From assembly GCA_020348445.1 (NCBI GenBank), contig CP070751.1, forward strand, positions 484,594 through 548,593: a stretch of 64,000 nt of DNA, read 5' to 3'. A program made the position numbers and the translations under genes. The notes under the pieces are model-generated. The model searched no databases. It was not told where the DNA came from and saw only the letters and a program-made list of their open reading frames with translations. This DNA is from Thermoplasmata archaeon. GTDB lineage: Archaea > Thermoplasmatota > Thermoplasmata > GCA-020350865. This document shows, one piece after another, positions 11,201 through 23,200 of the stretch (position 1 is the first letter of the stretch; each line of letters starts with the position of its first letter).

Positions 11201-14200
11201 ATATTTACGAGCTATTCGGATTCTGGCATGTTCCCTCAGGCGCACCTGACGTGGGATTGACACCTGTGGCAAATCTCTTTACACCAGAGGGAGTTCAGGT
11301 ATATTATTCGGGATTTACCGACAGGGTCAGAATAGGAAGCGACTATTTCGAAACCAGTGATTCCTTAAACATCGAATTGGATATCAGCTCGAATTCAAGG
11401 TTCTCACCTGATAGAAAAGAGACCTATTTTGTTGTGGAGTCAGCGCTTGACAGTGATACCATAAAGAACATCGTGGATGTTGACAGCGATGGAGATGGAA
11501 TAGAGGATGGAACAGAGCCCATCTACTACCATGATTCAGATGACGATGGGACATGGAACATGCTTGATCTGGACAGCGATTCCGATGGTATCAGCGACGG
11601 TGACGAGGATAAGGACTTCAATGGTAAAGTGGACTTCAACGAGACCAGCGAGATAAATGTGGACAGCGACGGGGATGGAATCTGGGACAAAGAGGAGCCC
11701 TTGTGGAATGTTGATGTGGACGGCGACGGACAAATGAATGCAGCAGACACTGACAGCGATGGAGACGGTCTTCCAGATAATTACGAGATAAGGATTGTTT
11801 ACAGGACCAATGGAGAGGATGGGGAATATAATAGTGATTCCTGGATTGCAGTTGCACTGGATACAGATTGCTGGGATGAGACTGGATACCTGCCAGATGG
11901 ATTTGAGCTTACCGGATTCGAATACTACACAACAGTTGCTTCTCCATCAGGAAATATAATAGGAGAGACTCCTGAATCCGAGTCAATATATTACGACGGT
12001 ACATATGTCTATATCGACAACATAAAATTCAGGGCCAACGCAACTCATCCAGATATTGTGAACGATACAGCTCCTGTTTGGGAATACACCAATGCGGATC
12101 AGGAGGTGCTTGTTTTCATCAAGCTCAGCTTCGAGGGCATATACGACATGCTGGACGATGACTGCGATGACGATCTACTTCTGGATGGAATCGAGGATGA
12201 CAATCAAAACGGAATCGTGGACACCTGGGAGACAAATCCATGGATTGCAGATACTGACGGCGATAATATAATAGATGGAATCGAAGACACGAACAGGGAT
12301 GGGAGATGGAATTTAAATGAGACCTATCCCATTCTCGAGGATACAGATTTCGATGGTCTATGGGACGGATTTAAAGATTTAGATGGCGATGGAATCTATG
12401 ATGTGGGCGTGGAGTTCGGCGAGGATCTGGATTGCGACGGCGAGATAGACCCCGGCGAGACTGATCCGCTGGAAGAGGACACAGACTTCGATGGTCTTGG
12501 CGATGCCGAAGAGGTAAATGAATGCACGTTCTGGTACGAGGCAGAGGACAACTATCTGAACTTGGATCAAATCGTAAGCGATCCCGATGCCACTGGTGGT
12601 AAAGCCCTGAAGAATGTAACAGCGAGCGATTACATCCTGAGCATCACCCAGGATTTACCCCTGGAAGAACATAGATACAAAGTCTATATCAAAGCAAATA
12701 AGGCTTCGGGAAGTGACGGACAGCTTGAAGTTGAATTAGACAACGGTATAACTTTAATCACAGAAATCCTTGACATATGGAAGGATTCCTATTACTGGTA
12801 CTCCTCCAAAAGTCTCGAGTTTTTGGCATCCTCCCAGGTAACCATAAGTGTGAAGGATACAGGGTTAAGGCCGAGTGCATATGTGGACAAGGTACTACTG
12901 GTTATGTTTCCTGAGCAGAATACGAATTCAATAACTCTTTGGCATATGGACGAAAGTTCATGGAGTGGTATTGCAGAAGAGGTGATAGATCAATCCTCTA
13001 ATGGTAATCATGGAACAGCAGTAAACGGGCCAACAACTGCATCTGGAAAGATAGGAATGGCGGGTGATTTCGAAGCATCCAGTTCCCATTATGTCGAAGT
13101 ACCAGATGCCGCTAACCTTGACATTTCAGGGAATATAACCCTTGAAGCATGGGTCTATCTCGAATCCTACACTGGAAATCATCAATCCATCCTTAGTAAA
13201 GGAAATGCATACAACCTGATGATAGGGCGCACCACCCATACAGCCCAGATGGAGGTCAGAATAGGTGGTAATTGGGTGGCTAGAATGTCCTCTACCGAGA
13301 TTCCACTCGGAACATGGACCCATATTGCTGGTACCTATAACCATCAAACTGGCTTGGTACAAATATTCATAAATGGAGTCGAGGAGAACGGCACAAATCA
13401 GAATAATCCCAGCATGGGGCATATAGAATCAAATTCACACCCATTGTGGATCGGAGCGAATCCTACAGTTTGGGGAAGGTACTTTGACGGCCTTATCGAT
13501 GAGGTTTCTATATATGACAGATGCCTGAGTGGCGAGATAATTCTATATCACTGTAACATCTTAGGGAAGGGTAGGTTCTATATGGATGGATCCGATTTCA
13601 CAACTTATCTTTCGATCCCAAAGAACAGTTATGTTCAGAGCACTCAAATGACACTTACTCCCTCCCTTACCAAGTGGAGTGATATGGAATTATTTTCAGC
13701 TGGTAATAGACCAAATAAGGTGGTTATTGGGGATTTGGATTGCGATGGTGACAACGACTTCGCGATCACCCACTATGGATCAGGGACCGTGGGTATATTC
13801 AGACAGAACCCGGACCATTCATGGAGCACTATGGAATCCCTCAGTGCAGGGATTAGACCAAGAGGTATTGCGATAGGTGATCTAGATTGCGATGGTGACA
13901 ACGACCTCGCTGTGGTGAACTCAGGATCAAATACCGTTGGGATATTCAAGCAGAACACGGACCATTCATGGAGTACTATGGAATCTCTTGCTGTGGGAGC
14001 TATCCCCTATTACATTGCGATTGGTGATCTGGATTGTGATGGTGACAATGATATAGCAGTTGGACACGACGGCAATAAGGTTATAGTGTTCAGACAAAAC
14101 GGTGATCATTCGTGGACCAAAGCTTGGCAACTTACAACAGGAAATGATCCACAGGGTATTGCAATTGATGATCTGGACGGTGACGGTGACAATGATCTCG

Positions 14201-17200
14201 CGGTTGCAATTAGATTTGAGGACACTGTGGTACTGTTCAGGCAGAACAGTGATCATTCGTGGACCCTTAAGGAGTCACTCCACACAGGATTTCGTCCGTA
14301 TGATGTCAAAATTGGGGACTTGGATGGTGATGGTGATAACGATATCGCGGTTGGCCACAACAGCAATAAGATTGGATTGTTCAAACAGAACAGCGATCAC
14401 TCATGGACCAGTATGGAAGGATTAACCGTAGTACCGTCAGGACACGATACATATAACTTTGACATAGGTGATATGGATTGTGATGGTGACAATGATATTG
14501 TATTTTTAGACACCAGTCATTACACCTCAGGTCCTCCTTGGGTTCAATGGTATATTATTGGGATTCTCAGACAGAACGGGGATCATTCGTGGGATGACAT
14601 GCAGTCCCTGATTGCAGGTGATCCCCTCACAGCTGATTGTCCCATGGGAATTGCCATCGGTGATCTGGACTGTGATGGGGACAACGATATATCAGTGGTT
14701 CACGACGGGCATAATTCATTCGGACTGTTCAAGCTCTTCAGTCCTGTAAATCCCACTCTGGATGTGGGTGCAGATGGTGACCTTCAGTGGTATCATGACG
14801 GTGGATTTTCCTCCCAAGAGACATTTCCAGATTTCGCAAACGAGATAAACAAGTACATTTTCGAACACAAGGGGGAAATGGATGCCCAGGATAATTATTA
14901 TATCCCGCTCAAGTTCCACTCCGATACCCCTTGCTGGGTGTCTCTCTCGAATATAAATATAGTGTTGGATGCACTTGTTTCGGACCCAAACGATTACGAT
15001 ACCGATTCGGATGGCCTCTCTGATGGATCTGAATTGGAAGCATACAACACCAATCCAATGGACATAGATTCAGACAACGACAACATACAGGACGGAGTGG
15101 AGCTTGTATTTGACGGACAGGGAATCGGATCCGACCCCGCAGACCACGATACAGACGGTGACGGGCTCTGGGACGGTTTCGAGGATCTAGACGGGGATGG
15201 AGAGTTCGATCCACTTACCGAGGTGGGTGAGAACCTGGATACTGATTACGAGGTAGATTACGGCGAGACACATCCTCTTGACCCTGATACAGATGACGAC
15301 AGGCTCTTGGATGGCAATGAAAAGATACCATTTGTGATGTGGTTCGAAGCCGAGAACTACACCATGAGTCCTTCGACCCAGAAGGTCGAGGACAGTGAAT
15401 TTAGGGCAAGCAGGGATTATGCTGCCACATCTTCTACCACTACTCCAGAGGATTTCGTGAGCATCAACCAGGAACTCACCTCCGATTCTCTCCATTACAA
15501 ACTATATATAAAGGCGAGAAAGGAAGGTACTTCCGACGGTTCCATAGAAGTTCATGTGAACGGTGATTTAAAAGGAACCTTGAATATAATCGGCGAAGAG
15601 TATCACTGGGATTCGGTCTCATCCTTCGATGCAGTAAATACAGTGGCCATCACTTTGAAGAACATCTCACCTTCCTCCACAGCAGTTTATGTCGACAAGG
15701 TTATGCTAGTTAACGTCTCGAGGCTGTCTGTAACCTCATTCGTACCCTCAGGATCTATGGGGGGTAGCTATCTGGCACCAATGGAATCCCTCAATATAGC
15801 AGGGGATGGGCCGCAGGATGTTGCCATCGGGGATCTGGACGGTGATGGCGACAATGACATGGCCGTGGCTAATAAGGATTCGGACACAGTTGGAATTTTC
15901 ATCCATGAAGATGGAGCATGGAGGGGCATGGAGCAGGAACTGGCCTCCCTTTGGCATTTGAACGAAAACTCAGGAAACACGGCTTACGACGAGACAATAT
16001 CCCATAATGATGGAACAATTTACAATGGCGCATCTTGGGTATCAGGAAAATTTGGATCGGCATTAAAGTTCGATGGTGACGATGATCATGTCATGGTGAA
16101 TCCATATGATGGCTTCCCATCCACGGAGCTTACAGTCGAGTTCTGGATGAATTCGTCGGACAGCACAAAGGCTGGCACCCCAATATCGTACGCAGTCCCA
16201 TGGCAAGCTAATGAATTTATACTGTTAAATTACAAGAATTTTGAGTTTTGGATCAAAGGTAAATATGTAGTGACAGGTGTTACTGCAAACGATGGAGAGT
16301 GGCACCATATTGCAGTAACCTGGCAGAGTTCGGACGGAAGTTTCGTGATTTACAAGGATGGTGAGGAGGCCTATACCAACACATTACAGCAAGGAGCAGT
16401 TCTGACTGACGGAGGCGCCCTCGTCATAGGCCAGGAACAGGACGGTGTTGGGGGAGGATTTCAGGTCAGTCAGGCGTTTCTCGGTCTAATTGACGAGGTG
16501 GCGATCTTTAATAGGGTGTTATCTGCCCAGGAGATCAAGGATTACTATGACCGCGGCTGGGAGCGTTACTACAAGATTCTCGAGGCAGGTAATGAACCAC
16601 GGGACATCGCCATTGGCGATCTGGACAACGATGGTGACAATGATATTGCCGTGGCAAATTCAGGTTCCGACACCCTGGGATTGTTCAAGCAGAATTCTGA
16701 CCATTCGTGGAGCAATATGATATCATATTCCACAGCGGGCAACCCATACCAAATAGCCATAGGGGACCTGGATGACGACGGTGATAACGATATCGCGGTG
16801 GCAAACTCAGGCTCGGACACGGTGCAACTTTTCATTCTACAAAATGGTATACTCAGTAAAAAGTTGGCCTATTATGCGGGAGAAGGTCTGCGGGGAATAG
16901 CCGTCGGCGATTTGAATGGTGATGATCTCAATGATATCGCTGTGGCGAACTCAGATTCAGACACTGTAGGTCTTCTAATGCAAAATTCTGATCATTCCTG
17001 GAGTAGGAAGCCTTCACTCTCCACAGGGCGCTGCCCCGAGCATATCACCATCGAGGATCTGGACGGTGATGGAGAAAGTGACGATATCGCGGTGACGAAC
17101 GCAGGTTCGAGAACCGTGGGGTTGTTCATTCGGGACGGTAGCACATGGGTCTCAGAAGAGCAGAGGATTACCTCCCTATGGCATATGAACGAGAACTCAG

Positions 17201-20200
17201 GTAGTTTGGTCTCTGATGAGACGGAAACCCACAATGATGGAAGGATTAATGGTGGAGCTTCCTGGGTAACAGGCAAATTTGAATCAGGATTGGAGTTTGA
17301 TGGGAACGATGACTATGTCATAATGGAATCATTTGATAATTTTCCATCGACGGAGATTACCATTGGATTCTGGATGAAGTCCTCGGACACCACAAAAGAA
17401 GGTACCCCAATATCGTATGCGGTACCGGGATCGGATAATGAGTTTTTACTCTACAATTATCAAGATTTTGAGATATATATCAAGGGAACTCGCATTATTA
17501 CAGGAGTTTCGGCGAACAATGGTAAGTGGCAATACATCGCAGTTACCTGGCGTAGCGCGGATGGCAAGACCGTACTTTATAAAGAGGGTTTCCCAGCCTG
17601 GACAGGGATATATAAACAAGGGGCAACATTAACTAGTGGAGGAACCTTCGTCCTTGGCCAGGAACAGGACAATGTGGGTGGAGACTTTGAAGGTTACCAG
17701 GCATTTCAGGGAATTATGGATGAGGTCGTGATCTACGATAAAGTCCTTTCTAGCCAGGAGATCAAGGATTACTACGCCCTTGGCAGTGGCCTTGAACATC
17801 CCTCAAATGCTCTTGACTTGGGATGTAGTCCTGGCGGCCTTGCAGTTGCTGATATGGACGGAGATGGTGATCGCGATGTTGCCGTGACTGATACGCAAGA
17901 TAATACTGTAAAATTGTTCGAGCAGCATACAGACCACTCGTGGAGCTTCGTGGATTCATACTATACGGGATACCATCCCCGGGGTATGGATGTGGGAGAT
18001 CTGGATGCCGATGGTGATAATGATATCGCTGTTGCCAATTATTGGTCTGATACGGCGGGACTGCTCAGGCGATTTGACCAGGAGGATGTTCTGTTCACAA
18101 GTGATATGGAAAGGACAGTAAGCGATTCATCGTGGAGTGGAATTGAGAACATGGACGGACCGGAAAAAATACCAAACCATGTCGCAATCGGGGATCTAGA
18201 TTGTGATGGTGACAATGATATAGCGATTACAATAATGAATTCATATAGACTCGGGATATACAGGCAGCTGGCTGACGGTACTTTTGGTCCGATGGAGTCT
18301 CTTTATGCAGGGACCCATCCAAATCATATTCAAATAGGGGACATCGATGGGGACGGCGACAATGATATTGTTCACAGACTTTGGGCAGCGGGCATGACTA
18401 TGATGGAAACTGTACATATAAAGGGACAGACAGCACCCGGGGTGTTCACTAGTATGGGTGGAACAAGTTTAGGAAAGGGATATCCACGTGGTGGAGACGT
18501 CGCCTTGGGTGATTTGGATAACGATGGTGATATGGAGATTGCGGCTACCCACAGAGCAACCAACACCCTGAAAGTTATTTTCTATAAAGCTGGCTCATTA
18601 GACGTATTGACACTCGGTGCAGGACTAGATCCGAAAGGAATCGCAATTGGTGATATGGACGGAGATGGGCTGAAGGATATCGTCGTAGCAAATTCTGGTT
18701 CTCAAAGTGTGGGTGTTTTCTATAACATGTATCAAGGAACAACATGGAAGAGTATGGTGTCAATACCCATTGGATGTGAACCCTTGGATGTTGCGATTGG
18801 TGATCTTGACGGTGACGGTGACAACGATATCTCAGTGGCCAACAGCGGTTCGGATAATATTGGGCTATTAATTAATAATCCCCATGGAGATTGGGGCTAC
18901 ATATCTTATAATACAGCTGATGCTCCTACTGAGATAGCTATTGATGATCTGAACGGAGATAGTTTAGCTGATATCGCTGTGTCAAACCTTTTTTCCAATA
19001 TTGTAGGTGTGTTCATGCAGAACGCTGATCACTCATTCAGTTGTATGGAATCCCTTGCGGCAGGATCTCGCCCGGAGGGCATAGCTATTGGTGATCTGGA
19101 CAGCGATGGTGATAATGATATCGCGGTTGTGAATACCTGGGACAAAACCTTGGGGATATTCACACAACAAGAAGGGGATTACGAGTTTCAGACGTCGACG
19201 GGTGGGAATCGGCAGGTGTACATCGACATACCGATAATTGGGACCGTGCCAAAATATGTGACGAGCGCGACTCTCACCCTGAAGGGCTGCCAGTTCGATC
19301 TGCAGTTCCCAAAAGAAACCTACATGAACCTGGGAGACAACAGAAACGATACATTACATCAGTGGGCCTGGCTCGGAGAGTTCAAAACCACTGCCACAAC
19401 CTTGGACCTAGCAGGGGAAATCAATTCGTACATCGCGAGGCACTTATACGATGTTCCCAGCCTGATAAGCGATGATGGGTATATGAGAATCCCGATAACG
19501 TTTTATTCCGAGACCGGGGGATTCATAAAGATCACCGATGTCGATATAAAGCTCGGTCCTTACGTCACAGATGCCATGGATTTCGATACTGATAGCGACT
19601 GGATGCCTGACGGCGAGGAGGTGAATGTCTGGGGTACGAATTCTCTAAGCTCCGACTCTGACAATGACGGCCTGTTCGATGTTGTGGAGCCCATGGCAAG
19701 GATAAATACAAACCCAGCAGACAGCGATTCAGAGAATGACATCATCGGAGACGGTGAAGAGGTCAATGTGATATTCAGGGTGGGTGCTCTGAGCGGCAGC
19801 TTTGAAGGGTACGATACCGACACATGGATTGCCATCACAGGTATGAAGAGCTGGCTATTGTCTGGAGAGACCTTCTGGATACCGGACATTTACAACATGG
19901 ATCTAAAATACTATGAATTCATCCGAAAGGACTCTTCCTTACCTGACATCGATAAGATCATCTACAATGCAGTTGGAGAGTATGAGATGTACTTCGACCA
20001 GGCCAATGACAGCGTCTACATCGACACCAAAAACGGATACTACAGCGTTTATGAGCTCGCCTCTCCACCGCCTGAAGCCGAGCTCTCCTTGAGCCCAACC
20101 ATGCCATATTCTGTACTGGACCAGGAAATATATGCAAACTCAGCACTAGAGGAGGACCAGGACAACGATGGGATAGTGGACGGTCTGGAGCTACCTACAA

Positions 20201-23200
20201 TCAACGGTCTCGATTCAAATGATGCCGATGTCGATGATGACGGTCTACTCGACGGCTTTGAGTACTACATTTTAGGCACTGATCCAACCGACCCTGATAC
20301 CGACGACGACGGTCTACCTGACGGCACCGAGATGGGCATCACCATAAACGATATCTTTACTCTTCTATGGAGGGTGGATCTGAACAAACTCATCCTGGGT
20401 ACAAACATCGATTCAGGTAATTTCACATCGGACGAGGACCCAAAAACCAGAACCGACCCCCTGCGAAAGGACACGGACAGGGACGGCGCCTGGGATGGCT
20501 TCGAGGATAAGAACCATAATGGCATCTTTGAAATCAACATCGACTTTGGTGAGGATGTTAACCTCAACGGTGTGGTCGATATCGATGCACTGGGCTACTT
20601 TATAGAGGCCGATCCCAATAACATCGATACTGATTTTGATGGAGTACTTGACAGCGTTGAGATGGGTGTTCCTGGTTACGACCTAGATTTCAGCACCACG
20701 ACCAGTGCTGTGGACATCGACACTGATGACGATGGCCTCATCGACGGTGAAGAAGACAGGAACCACAACGGCAGGGTGGATGCAGGGGAATCCGATCCCA
20801 ACGATGTGGACACAGATTCAGACAGCCTATGGGACGGCCTTGAACTAGGGAGGAATCTTACCAACATCAGGATTCCAAGATTTAGGATAAGGGGAACCAA
20901 CACCTCTACCTCCTTGTTCGGAGGCCACTACGACCACGATACAACCACAACAACAGATCCCGTGGATGTGGATACTGACGGTGATGGTATCCCTGACGGC
21001 TGGATAGATGGATGGTTGCATCCTGGGATACCAAGCACATGCCATAACATCACAATTACAAATATGTCTCAGGGCGAGGATCTTAATTTTAATGGCGTCT
21101 TTGATGAGGGGGAGACCGATCCTCTTAACTGGGATACTGATTTTGACTGGGTGGAGGACGGCTTCGAGACCACAGTGGATGGATTCGATCCTTTCAATGA
21201 TACAGATGCCTACAAAGATTATGACAATGACAGCTGGGAAAACATGTACGAATACAGAAAGGAATATGATCTTGATCTCGATGATTGGCTCAATGTCTTT
21301 GATAAAGATGACGACGGGGATTCCCTTTCAACAGAAAACGAAACCACCTATGGAATGGACCCGTTCTTCGACGACAGGGGAGTGGATTCTGATCTCGATG
21401 GTATCCTAAATATCGATGAGTATTACGCCGGTCTCTATCCATGGACACCGGATACCGATGAGGATGGTCTTTGGGATGGATACAACATAGGTGGACATAA
21501 TGGAGAGGCCTCCTGGGGCACCGATCCATTGGATCCTGATACAGATGAGGACGGCTTTGAAGATGGAATGGAGGTAAACGGTTACGAAATCACCTATGTC
21601 TATACCAAAGGTGAAAAACAGGATATTGTAAAGAAAATCATGTACGGAGATCCACTTGTGCCCCATAAACAGATGGACGGCTCGTGGACCGATTCTGATG
21701 ATGATTCCATTCCGGATCTTATGGAAAAGGAGCCGATAAACACCACAACGCCAGGACATCCCGATTATGTACCTGAATTTGATGAGAAATATGGATGGTT
21801 TGTAAGAGATCACAAGGATGACCAGGATGCGATAAGCGGCCAGTTCAATTCCCTTGCCAAGGAGAACACACCGCCCGAGATACTCTCAATCGGTGTCAGC
21901 AAATATGCAAAATGGGGATGGAAACACGTCTGGGGACCAATATATGTGTATGTTGTCAAACACTGCTATGCAGACATCACTGTTAAGGTCAGGGATGTTG
22001 CCGAGGTACAATACCTGAGAATATTGGTGACCGATAGGGGCAACTACAAGGAATTCTTCAACTGCGGCAATGGTGAGTTCTCAGCAAGGTTGAACATCGA
22101 CTACTGGAAGGATTATTTATGGGACTTCACAGTGAGGGTGACAGCTAGAGATCCTGCAGGCAACGAAATATCCATGGACAGAGAGGTGGAAAGCTGGTTT
22201 GCAGGACTTATGAAGGCCATCTGGGAGGCTTTAAAAGATGCATTCGAGGCAATTTGGGAATTCATACTGGAGGCCTTGAACTTCCTGTGGGAACTTATGC
22301 TCAAAATGGTCAAGGCAATGCTCGAGGTTGTGCTGAAGCCGATATTTAATTTGATGAAAGGATTGGTAGGTGGCCTAGTAAACGTTTTTAATGATTTATG
22401 TGATACTTACAGCTACGATGAGACCACAGGCGAGGAATCATTTAATCCACTTGCATTCTTACCAGCTCTGTTAGGACCATTAATGGGTCCTTTAGAAACG
22501 TTTATCGAAGTTTTTAATATCGTATCAACAATTCTTGATATCCTGATAACCATAATAGATCTTTTCACATCTGGAGGTGGTGTCAGTGCACTTCTTGCAT
22601 TAGCTTCGCTCCTGGCCCCATTTATTATTTCACTCTTCATCTCAGCAGTTCCTGGTGTAGGTGAAGCATTGAATTCTGTCGAGAATGCAGCTGGAGATGG
22701 TTTGCAGTATGTGGTGAACTTCCTCTTTGGGAATTTAATTGGTCTCAGGCATGTGAATCCATGGTATGCTGGAGAGGCACTACAGATTGGAATGACAGTG
22801 GGTGCTAGTGTTATCCTCGCGTTGGGTGCAATGTTATTAGGTTTTGGTTGGTATGATTACAGTCAGGAAAGAAAAAAAGAAAGATTTTGTTACCCAAAAG
22901 ATGAGAAAGTTAAACAGCTTGGAGCGGTGAAGGATGATGACTTTTTTAAGCAGAAAGACAGGTATAAAAAGTTAGCATCTATTATTGGTGGAGTTTTAAT
23001 GGGATTACTCGGAATTGTCGTAATAGTCTTGGATTGGGAGGTTGATATGAACATAACAATCCCATTTGCATTAACACTCTCAACGTTGGGGGTTATTTTC
23101 GGAATTTTGAGTGTTGTATTATTACACAAAGAAAGAAAGGGGACTAAGGGAGGTTTCTCAGGAATGAAAAAACCGAGCAAAGCCAAATTTGTATTAGAAT

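Noticed and set aside
13672..14735. Regularly spaced DNA repeats, considered as CRISPR-like
   Set aside because: The repeats are in frame, about 140-150 bases apart, and encode FG-GAP blades; there are no unique spacers of CRISPR size.
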